Below, piece after piece: positions 55,278 through 64,000 of a stretch of DNA of 64,000 nucleotides. The DNA is from Mesostigma viride (Eukaryota; Streptophyta; Mesostigmatophyceae; Mesostigmatales; Mesostigmataceae). The notes below the pieces were generated by a model. That model was not told the origin of the DNA, searched no databases, and was given only the letters and a program-made list of their open reading frames with translations. Numbering within the stretch: the stretch's first letter is position 1; each line of letters starts with the position of its first letter. The stretch is taken from positions 534,992 through 598,991 of the forward strand of contig RPFO01000412.1 of NCBI GenBank assembly GCA_009746045.1. Direction: 5' to 3'. A program made the translations under genes and the position numbers.

Positions 55278-56833
55278 GAAGTGAGACAACTATGCCTGGA
55301 CGAGATATGCATGCATGATCTGGAGCACGTAGGTGTGATCGTTATGGGCTAGTATGGTACGCAATCCTATACGTACGTCGACATAATTGAGAGATTCGCT
55401 CGACAAGTATGGCTGTAAGTAAATCCTACGTCGACCTTGAGAGATTCGCTCTGTACGTGACATTGTCGAGGTAGGCGATTGGAGGTGATGCATGACCATC
55501 TGGATCGATGCAACTGTTTTGCACCCACCGGCTTGCGTCAACTGTATGCACCATGCTGCGCAGAGAGCTAGCTAGAGCGCTCTGTACGTGGCCGGCCTGC
55601 CATGCACTACTGGCAGCTAGTGACAAAAGCTAGCTAGGTCGCCGATCCCTTGTACTCGTTGTGTAGGGGCTGCATGTTTTTTTTATTAATTAAGTAGCTT
55701 CCATCACCATTCCGTCATCGCGACTAGGAGAAGTGCACCACCCTTATGCTGGCATCTGCCACCCCTATAGTGACCGCGGCCTAGGATGGGGTCTCACCCT
55801 GAATCCTAAAACCCTAAACCACTTGCAAAAAACAGAAGTACCCGCCTGCCACCACTGCTCACCAAGCTTGTGACATTTATAGGCTGGCATCTGTCACCAC
55901 CCCGGCAGTTGTGAGGTTGTGTTGGGGGTGTGACAAGGATGGCGAAAAATTGCACGTACTTACTCTTATATAAAGAACGCCCAATTTTTCGCCACCCTAC
56001 CACCCCTTGGCGCGGGTCAGGAGGTGTTTGTCAAGGTGTGAGAGTGATGGCGAAAAATTGAACGTACTTACTCATGCTGGCGATCATCTCCCTCCCTAGT
56101 ATACTGTGTCTTCAATGGATTATCTCAAAAACCCTAGGATAGTTGCCAACCCCTTAAATAGGCAGATACTGATCTTCGATACATCGGCCGGCCCTTGTTT
56201 TGCTGGCAAAAGTGAGGCCCTGCCATCATCTGCTAGGTTTGGCGTAAATTCAGTGCCGCTCCAGTTCATGCACCAGGGCGTCCCCAACATCTACTGCTCC
56301 AACCTAGGGCCATTGCTGGTACTTTTGACGTCATGAAAGCAGCGTTTTGGACTAGTGGAATATGATGTTACAGCATAAAAAGTCCATTTTATCATGAATG
56401 AACATGGCCAACAACCCCAAGTGCCCCTAAATTTCTCAATATTTGTAGAGAAATGCTACTTCTCATAATTAAAACCTGCACAAATGCACAATTTGGGGCA
56501 TGCATGTGAAAGTTTGAAGTACAAATTCACAATGAGGTTTTACATTTTTCAATTATTAATGGTATCTCATTCTTCAATCAATCAATTTGCAATCGTCCAA
56601 ACAATTTATTCATTTCATACATGTCCGAATATGTTGAAAGAACACATGCAAGTGCTCAATCAGCGTGGACCCCCTTGGACGCGCCCCACCATATATACAT
56701 TGGACACGTCACCCCAACTACTAAACTGCCCAAAGTCACGGTCACTGAACCAACTACTATGTACATCTGCATTTCTCCACGTTGCGGTGGGCAATTACGT
56801 GCAAAACGCGATTTCGTGCAAAGTCCTCGCCCA
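55278..56833. other. Space between the convergent genes
   Basis: No gene recognised. A hairpin lies at 55934-55998 (ggcgaaaaattg / caatttttcgcc) and one arm recurs at 56047. Short CCCTAAA words occur at 55810. Confidence 0.45.
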
Positions 56834-57528
56834 TCATCGCTTGCCAGGTCGATATGAAGGAATGTTGTCCCAGCTGGCGCCTTCCTTCAGGAGAGTAACA
56901 TGTTCTCTAGCGAACTTCAGAGGGAAACGAAACTTTTGCTCGCACTCATTACTCCAACCGAGGTCGTGCCCTTCATCAAACCATCTGATCACCACCTTCT
57001 CCCTCTCTTTGCCCAGGAGGGTGCCAAAGAGCGGAAAATCTTCCTTCTTGGGGTACTTGTGCTCCCAGTTTATGCACACCTCGTCTACCCATTTCGAACT
57101 CCAACCTCCGCGACTCAGTTTCGCGCCATCCATAAAGCGCATCCGGACGTCCGGCCGAACGTCCCTGATTCGGTTTTCGGCCGTCGCATCTCTGCCCTGA
57201 CCACCACCCTTCTGCGGCTGTGCAGGTTCGTCGGCACCCTCCGTCTCCTGCCCCGCCCCTCGCCTGCCCCCTCCCCGACGTTTTGCCTTCTGCCCCTGCG
57301 CAGCCGCCGCCTCTGCCATCAACTCTTCGTACGTTTTTTCTGGCTGACCGCACGGTAAGGCTGGTGCGTGGGCTGGTGCGTTGGGTGGGAGGGAGGCCCC
57401 TCCCGCCCCCGGTTGTGCAACTGGTTCGCCGACCGCGGCCTGGCCAACAACACGGCCGGCCTCTCCGGACACAGTCCCAGACGCGGATCCACGGGGAAAC
57501 CGAACTGGAGTTTCTTCTTCGCCTTTCC
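56834..57528 (-). CDS. Unknown gene, last exon
   Basis: Starts GKGEEETPVRFPRG after acceptor acgtgcag and ends NIPSYRPGKR, stop 56834-56836. Contains KTYEELMAEAAAAQGQKAKR (basic helix) and KEREKVVIRWFDEGHDLGWS. Phase 1 junction with the preceding exon restores HSAGKGEE. Confidence 0.7.
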
Positions 57529-60500
57529 CTGCACGTAAGCACATGCCAATTAACATGAATACGGAAGGGTCGTGTGAGAAATCAATGAAGCCATGGACTG
57601 ATGCAAAAAAACTTATGTAGAAATATATTAAGGTACTTATAAACTCGTTTATTGAAAATGAAATTTACCGGCCGAATGTACCGTTGGAGCGTGGAAGGGC
57701 ATCCTTGTTCGTCGATCGAAGATATCCGTCAATGCGGTCAACGGTGCGGTCGATGTCCCTGGCGGCGCCTCAACATCGACCACCTCAGTCGGGCGCATCA
57801 ATCCGGCAAACGCCGGCCCTCCACCTGAGACTGTCGGCGGACCCTCCACGTTACGAGCCTCCAATACCCTCTTCTGCAGTGGGGTGCTCGCAACAAAATC
57901 CGTGTCAGCCGACGGCTCCGGATCGTCATCCTCATTCAGCAGTATCGTGTTCGGGCATTGCTCCATCCCCGTCGAGCGGGGGGGCAAAGTCATCACAACC
58001 GTCCTTCCTGACGACGGTACGGGATCGTCACCCAGACCCAAAGAAACCGAGGCGAGGGCGGGGGTCCCCTCAACCGGGGGTCCCCATGAATCCTGACGAG
58101 GCCTCATTCCCATCTGTCGGACACGACCGCCTCCCGTAAATCGGGAACGCCCGCCGGCGCTACCAGTAACAGGCCGCGAGCCTGCTTCCTGCTGGCGATC
58201 CCCATCCTCATCACAGATACGCCCGCCGGCGTTTCCAGTAACAGGCTGCGAGCCTCCTTCCTGCTGGCGATCCCCCTCCTCATCACAGATACGCCCGCCG
58301 GCGTTTCCAGTAACAGGCCGCGAGCCTCCTTCCTGCTGGCGATCCCCCTCCTCATCACAGATACGCCCGCCGGCGTTTCCAGTAACAGGCCTCGAGCCTC
58401 CCTCCCGCTGGCGATCCCCCTCCTCGTCACAGATACGCCCGCCGGCGTTTCCAACGACAGGCCTCGAGTCTCCTTCACCAGCACGCTGGCGCTTACCTCC
58501 CCCCTGTTGTCTTCATCCCCCCCATTGTCTCATCACGCAAGCCTCCATCACCCCGACTGCGCTTTTTCCCTCCCCTTCCATCTCCTCCCCCGTCCCTCTC
58601 CCCCTCCCCCTCCTCCCATCTCCCCATCCCCATCCCCTTTCTCCCCCTCCGCCTGCCCCTCACCCATCCCGGGCGGGTGCCCCTCAGCAATATCCTCCTC
58701 CTCGTCCTCCTCGTCCTCCTCGTCCTCCTCGTCCTCCTCCTCCTCCTCATCCTCCTCCTCCTCATCCTCCTCCTTCTCATCCTCATCCGCCTCCCCCTCT
58801 TCCCCCTTCTCCGAATCATCATCCTCATCAGACGAAGAATCGTCGTCGGAAAAGTATTTGAGGCCTTCCCACCCATCTTCAACAAGCCAATATTTGATAA
58901 GGCGGACCAGGCGCTTCCACCGGCGGATATGGGCGGGCTCCCCGAACACCAGCAGAACTCTGCAGGGTCCCCTAAAAAGGGCGTTGGTCATCTTGTCAAC
59001 CACATCCCACACGACCGGGCTCAAATGCGAGGAGGGTTTGGGAATGTTGCTCTCCTCCGGAATGCAGTCTGCGTCCCACTTGCGCAGGTTCCTCCACTTC
59101 TCGTTGCTGTCAGCTGCCAGGTCCAGCACAGCAAACGCCTGGTCCTCCAGCGACCGAGGAATTTTGTAATTCCCCGCGCACAACTCGTCCACCACCTTCG
59201 TCACCACCAGATCCTTTCTTTTTTCGTTTTCCTTCCATGTCATTGTCCTGTATGCGATCCAGTCGGATCCCATCCTCACCCCCTTCCAATCGCTGTAGGC
59301 TTCCAACCTTTCCTTCCACCCCTTCTTGGCCTTGGTAGTCCCCTCCTCCGCCGCCTCCTCGACCTCCTTCTCGACCTCCGCCGCCGCCTCCTGTGGCACA
59401 CCCAGCAGATGTTTGGTCTTCACCCCCAAATCGTCATACAAATGACGGGGGTGGGAAGCGAGCAGCCCTCTCGGGAACTTCCAGTCCTTCTGGTCGACCA
59501 CTTTCCTTTTAGCCGGCGGAAGGTCCCTCAGCGTGAGAATGATCGCCCTCATGGCCGTGACGACCACCCGCCAAAAGTCTCTGGTCAGGCGGCAGTCGGC
59601 GATGAACTTGTCGAGGTCCGTGGCGAAGGTGCCCTTCAGCTTCACGCCAAACACGTGCTCCCTCACCAATACGGGGTCGAAAGTCCCGTTTAGTTGTTTG
59701 CAAGCGGCCATCAGCTCGGGGTTCTCCAGGAACTTGATGTGGGCGAATTGCTTTGCCGCCTCTATCAAATTCTTGGCGACTTCCATTATTTTTATCAGGT
59801 TGCTGGGAGGGGCCTCACAGGACATGATCGGCGCTTGGATCAGGCTGTCGAAGTACTGGAAACTCGCAAGTTCCCGATGCGCGGTGAAAATGGACAGTTC
59901 GTGCGCCTTGTCTTTAGGGCGCGTGTCAAGGAAGTCTTGCCGAGCCGCGATATCCTGTGCGATCGCCGGCTTGCCGTCGACAGCGGGCTTCAAAGGGTCC
60001 TCACACCAGAACAGCCAGCGCTGCATGAAGTTCTTCTGGTCCGGCCCCCACTTGTCCGTCTCTTCAGCCCCTCCTGCCTTGTCGCCTGCGCCGTCCCCTT
60101 CGGCCTTGGCTTGCTCTCCTTTCTGCCAAAAGGGCTTCACAATCGCCCAGATCTTGCCGTACAGAGGAGTTGGGAGAGACACGCCCTTCCCTCTCTTGAC
60201 GGGTCCATATGCCTGGTAGGCCCGGTGCACATCCCCCAGCGCTGAGCCCCACGTTGCCTTGGCTTGGGCTGTGTCCTCGGCGTTCATGGCGTTCCCGAGC
60301 TGCCTGACAACTTCGATCATCTTGCCGACTTGTTCGGTAACCTGCATCCCCGTAGGGCAACAACGCGCAGAGACACATCGACAGTCCTCCCAAATAAGCA
60401 CAACTCAACTGAGAACAAGAATACGACTGAAGAAACGCCGGCGGTCGCATCTTGACCAAAATATGGCATGCTAAGGTGGAACATGAAAACCCCTTATAGA

Positions 60501-63500
60501 AACGCCGGCGGTCGCATCTTGACCGAACTAATGGCATACTGAAATTAACACAAGAAAACCACTTATAGAAACGCCGGCGGTCGCAACCTGGCTTACCTTC
60601 TGTTCACGGATCTGCCACCAGGTCGGCAGGATGGTCTCACCCTTGAGCATCTGCACGTCCACCCCCCGAAATTCGTCCAATCAGTTGCCCACTCCTCCAG
60701 CTTCGCCGCGGCCACGGTCTTCGTGACCTCCTGCTCCTTCCCTCCCCGCGCAACGACCCTGAGCTTTTCCGCCTTCATGAAACCATTCAGCATTGCCTGG
60801 TACCACACAGATCTTTGGTCCACCGTCATATTGTCGGTGACCAGTTCGAATTTCACCGATTTGATGAGTGTGGTAAAGTGGTTCCCGTCCAGCACGAGAA
60901 AGCCGCAAATGGCTGGCGGCAACGGTGGCTTCTTCTCGAATGGAGCCATCTCCCAGGCGGACTTGCACAAACTGTCCAAAAGCGCGGCCTTTCTCACGTC
61001 CACGGGCTTAAGATCGTCCAGCAAATCGGCCCGTCCTGTCAGAACCGCGGTGGAAGCAGCTTCGGCCATTCCCTTGGCCGAGCTCGTTCGCAGGTAGATA
61101 TCAATTTCTTCGTCAGTCATTGCGCGAGCGTAGCCAGCCTTCATTGTCCGTGCCCCCCCATCTCCCCGAAGAGTTGCGCGAGCTGACGCTGGGTGCCTTC
61201 CTTTTTCATCCAGTCATGAAAAGTGTTGGGGCACCGGTCAGCCAAAAACTGGAACGAGTACCGCCACACAGGAATCACCAGCTTGTCGTGGCCGTAGTCG
61301 GACTCCGAGTTTGCAAAAATGGTGGCGTTCTGCTCGGCTCTAGACAGATGCAAGTCTCGTGCGAGGAGCTTCTGAGGCCCCACGAACAGGTTCCTTGTCC
61401 ACACCCGATTTCGATGCACCAAGGCTTTGGACATCTCATCGAGGTCCCGAGGCTGAACGGCAAGCTGCTTCCGTAACCGTTTGCCCTTCGCGATCTCATC
61501 GTTCACATCCAGGATGTCATCATCATCCTGCGACACCGGGGACTTCTCCCATTTCTCAAGCAGAGACACGGGAGCATCCGCAACCTCCACCTCCTTTCCT
61601 TTCCCCTTTCCCTTCAGCGCCTTCCCCTTGTAGGTCGCAAGTGCTTCGGAGAGTCCCTTCTGGTGTTCGTCGACGGCAGCAGTCCACGTACTATCTATTT
61701 TCATGTTCTCGCGGCGCGCGTGCTGGTCGAGGCTGATTGAGTACAGGATGGCCGCGTGGGTCGCCCTCTCGGCCTGCACGTACTGCAGTGATGCGAAAAA
61801 ATCAGGAAAGCATAACCAAAAGGAATAAAGTAAATGTCGATTGAGAAACGCCGGCCGTCGCAACCTACATGAAACCTGAACCTCAACATCAAAGCCCCCC
61901 TCACAACAGAGGTATACTTACCTCGTTCCCCTTAACAATGATATGAAAAAATCAGGAAAGCATAACCGAAAGGAATAAAGTAAATGTCACACTTGAGAAA
62001 CGCCGGCCGTCGCAACCTAGATGAAACCTAAACCTCAAGATCAGAGCCCCCCTCACAACAGAGGTACACTTGGCTCATTTCCCTCAACGATGCGAAATCA
62101 GGAAAGGAAGTAAGTGTTAGTCAAAAGGAAGTAAGTGTCACACTTGAGAAACGCCGGCCGTCGCAACCTACATGAAACGTGGACCTCAAGAACAAAGCCC
62201 CCCTCACAACAGAGGTAGACTTACCTCATTCCCCTCAACCGCTGCTGCTTCAGCCGCTTTCTTCGACCCCTTCGCGATCTTCGGAGACTTGTCCCGGCGG
62301 GCATCGTGTTCCTTCAACATCTTGATCAGAGTCTTGGCGTCCTTCTCCGTCACCGTCAACAGTTTACACTTCCTCTCCTTCCCTTTGCCCTCGAACAGGT
62401 TCTCCTGCATCCACTTTATCAAGGCCTTGGCGCTCGGGATCTCCTCAGGCTGTGTGGCGCCATCGGGCCGGCACGCATTCTTCACGATCAACTCAGCGAC
62501 TTGATGGAGAGTCATCATCTGGTTCCGTACCTCAGGTGGGGCTGTTTCCGTTCTCACCTCGGCCACAACCCACTTTGCCAACTTCTTCAGTTGATAAGCA
62601 TCCGCTTGCTCCTTAAAGCGTGTCATTTTCGCAGTATCGCCGTCGCTTCCACCCGCGCCCTCTGACACAGGCTCACCGACAGCGATAGCCCCCTCTCCCT
62701 GGAGATTTGCCCCACCCTGACGACCGGCTTCCTGCAAGAACATTATCAACGGAAGATTTTTAATGTAAGAAAAGTGTAAGAAACGCCGGCCGTCGTAACT
62801 CTGTCCATTGAGGACGAACCTAAACTTTCGATTACTAAGTCAACGGTAACTTACCCTTCCCCCCTCTGCAGTGGAACCACCGTAAGATCCACTTCCCCTC
62901 CTGTCACCGCCCTCTTGCTGCTCGAACGGACTTCCCTGTAAAAATAGCAAACGCGATTGTCCATTCACAAGAAAAAAATTACTACAAAAATAAACAAGGA
63001 TATACGCACGCAAACCTTTTCAATACAAGTAAACCGGAGAGGAATCTGACGCACTCATGTACCTGGGTGCTTCCCGCCATTGAGCGGGCTTCTCTTGCAC
63101 CAACATCCTCTTGCCGGCCCTGCGAACATTTCAACGGAAAGTAAAAATCCGCTTAGTTGTCGGAAATGACATGTCTGGCGAATATTGCAAAAAAATGCGT
63201 ATTGTATTTCACGACATCAATTTAATGGGCGGAGACTTACGAAGATCGGCCCGCCACCTTCCAAATTGCCCAGCGTCATATCGAAAACATCGAGGACTTC
63301 CCCTCCATCGACCCCCTTCCCCCTTCCCCTCTGCCGCGGCGGGGGCATATCGCCCGTCGCGACCGGCTTGGAAGTCGCGGGGGGATCCCTTGCGGTTGAG
63401 GGCACTGCGGCCGACTCGTGCACACTCTCCCCCCTCTTTTGGGCTACTGCGGCAGGCGCGGCATGGGAGGGCGCGGCGGCTACTGTCTCTGGCGCATTCT

Positions 63501-63915
63501 GAGCCAACCGACGCAACCTTAGCTCCTGCTGGAGCAGGGTTTCGAAACGAGGCATGAATGTGCGCTTGGAGGTATAAGGCACCTTGGCGACTTCAGGTTT
63601 GTCATTAAGGATGTCTTGGTACAGCGCGAATTGCTGTTCACGAGTGCCATTCGCGAGTCGCTCAAACCGCTCAATCTGAATCCGCTTAACCGGATCGTCC
63701 ACCATCTCAAGACCACCGTGGTACTCATCCTTCCCAGTGACCGCGGCAAAGCTGACACCAGATTCCACCATTGGGGGCGGCGTGCCCTCCCTTGCACGCT
63801 TGTGAGGAGGCTGTTGTGGGGAGGCGCCTTGGGCCTGAACTGGTTGCCCTTCTGACCCTTCCCCCCTAGGGGGAGAGTCGCCGACCACCTGCGATGTAGG
63901 GCCGCCCTTTTCCAT
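56834..63915 (-). CDS. Large protein of unknown function, seven exons seen (5' end outside window)
   Basis: I do not recognise a domain. Order on the protein: a Pro/Gln-rich segment with KRAREG and a conserved-looking DDPVKRIQIERFERLANGTR block; short Gly-rich exons; a Lys-rich helical exon (QADAYQLKKLAKWVVAEVRT); an exon with YVQAERATHAAILYSISLDQ and VWTRNLFVGPQKLLARDLHL; TDEEIDIYLRTSSAKG; a long exon with VTEQVGKMIEVVRQLGNAMN and RDFWRVVVTAMRAIILTLRD; an acidic Glu/Asp tract; 20-residue repeats; and a last exon with KWVDEVCINWEHKYPKKEDF ending at TGA 56834. Splice sites are good, but the frame slips by one base at three or more G runs, so it is either a decaying copy or affected by homopolymer errors. 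Confidence 0.6.
57669..60341 (-). CDS. Unknown gene, long exon with acidic tract and 20-residue repeats
   Basis: Begins VTEQVGKMIEVVRQ after acceptor atgcag. An uninterrupted frame runs to about 58548 and includes SSDEDDDSEKGEEGEADEDE and long Glu/Asp runs. The reading then needs one or two one-base slips (near 58500-58640, G-rich) to enter the repeat frame GNAGGRICDEEGDRQQEGGS. It ends TVHSAG at donor CCG|GTAAAT. Confidence 0.6.
58141..58485 (-). repeat. 60-bp coding minisatellite, about five copies
   Basis: Encodes about five 20-residue units like GNAGGRICDEEGDRQQEGGS. Each unit contains GAAACGCCGGCGG, the complement of a motif found in the introns of the same gene. Confidence 0.9.
60342..60596 (-). 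repeat. Intron with a 63-69-bp repeat, three copies
   Basis: Units carry agaaacgccggcggtcgca at 60431, 60498 and 60567 (plus sense), each followed by cttgacc- or acctgg-like words. Confidence 0.88.
60597..61782 (-). CDS. Unknown gene, exon with two frame slips
   Basis: Begins YVQAERATHAAILYSI after acceptor ctgcag. The frame breaks at a seven-G run (about 61152-61158), where one more G would join EMGG to MKAGYARAMTDEEID, and again at a six-G run (about 60663-60668), where one more G would join WTNF to VDVQMLKGETILPTWW. Donor AAG|GTAAGC at 60597. Confidence 0.6.
61783..62224 (-). repeat. Intron made of three copies of a roughly 145-bp unit including the splice donor
   Basis: Each unit, minus sense, has ggggaa(t/c)gag then (g/c)(t/c)aagt, cctctgttgtgagggg, ggttgcgacggccggcgttt and ctttattcctt-like words. 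The first (62225) and second (about 61921) keep GAG|GTAAGT; the third (about 62076) has GAG|CCAAGT. Confidence 0.9.
62225..62731 (-). CDS. Unknown gene, Lys-rich exon
   Basis: 169 codons: EAGRQGGANLQGEGAIAVGE, FKEQADAYQLKKLAKWVVAE, KALIKWMQENLFEGKGKERK, KTLIKMLKEHDARRDKSPKI. Helical, basic. Donor GAG|GTAAGT; the donor end and intron start are repeated twice more downstream. Confidence 0.7.
62855..62935 (-). CDS. Unknown gene, short Gly-rich exon
   Basis: 27 codons, GSPFEQQEGGDRRGSGSYGG then STAEGGR. Acceptor tacag, donor AGG|GTAAGT, phase 0. Confidence 0.65.
63063..63119 (-). CDS. Unknown gene, 19-codon exon
   Basis: GRQEDVGAREARSMAGSTQ between acceptor ttcgcag and donor CAG|GTACAT, phase 0 at both ends. 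Confidence 0.6.
63241..63915 (-). CDS. Unknown gene, first exon visible
   Basis: 225 codons from MEKGGPTSQVVGD to LEGGGPIF. Contains GTPPPMVESGVSFAAVTGKD, VKRIQIERFERLANGTREQQ and RTFMPRFETLLQQELRLRRL. Acceptor gtgttgcag directly before ATG, so an upstream exon outside the window is likely. Donor TTC|GTAAGT. Confidence 0.7.
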
Positions 63916-64000
63916 CTGCAACACAAAACAAAAAAATTGGAAAAAACATACGAGTCAGCAGGAAGATGCGCCCCACGTCGCAACTCAATACAAAAAATGC

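Noticed and set aside
58677-60245. Long plus-strand frames of 180-340 codons opposite the unknown gene
   Set aside because: They mirror the GC-rich minus-strand exons; the minus strand has the longer frames, good splice sites and the acidic tract, while the plus frames read as Leu/Pro-rich shadow sequence.

Overview
The window is nuclear DNA of a eukaryote with GC-rich exons, long introns and very many tandem repeats. The main genes are broken into phase-consistent GT-AG exons, and plant-type CCCTAAA/TTTAGGG heptamers occur inside an intron. I lean towards a green-lineage alga because the first gene resembles plant CPSF160 as I remember it. Plant-type telomere repeats also occur outside plants, so the lineage stays open.

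Layout. (1) 1-32209, minus strand: a CPSF160/CFT1 gene (cleavage and polyadenylation specificity factor subunit 1). I could place 25 exons whose phases all join, giving residues 1-1460; the C-terminus runs off the left edge. (2) 32210-35913: the space between two divergent genes, holding G-rich and short tandem repeats. (3) 35914-53949, plus strand: a gene that joins in phase, for its first eight exons, a possibly lipid-anchored N-terminus (MGCFCC) and a VCPIP1-like OTU deubiquitinase core. A large Ser/Gly-rich exon and then an E2 ubiquitin-conjugating (UBC) domain with an HPN motif and catalytic Cys follow. If it is one transcript, a ubiquitin-removing and a ubiquitin-attaching domain sit on one chain. 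(4) 53950-56833: the space between convergent genes, holding a 692-bp element made of two 288-bp direct repeats. (5) 56834-63915, minus strand: a multi-exon gene of unknown function with an acidic tract, 20-residue repeats and several one-base frame slips at G runs; its 5' end runs off the right edge.

The most striking feature is the structure of the introns. Exon-intron junctions are copied again and again into the adjacent introns, together with their splice donor or acceptor. Some copies form clean minisatellites (the donor of CPSF160 exon 2, about 15 copies at about 100 bp; the acceptor of exon 13, 78-bp units; the donor of exon 17, in-frame 42-bp units). Most are single diverged 'echoes' of 25-40 bp. 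I find them at 13 or more CPSF160 exons, at six exons of the OTU-UBC gene and at one donor of the third gene. Other introns are filled by unrelated minisatellites of 10 to 82 bp, one candidate MITE, and a 26-bp satellite with higher-order structure.
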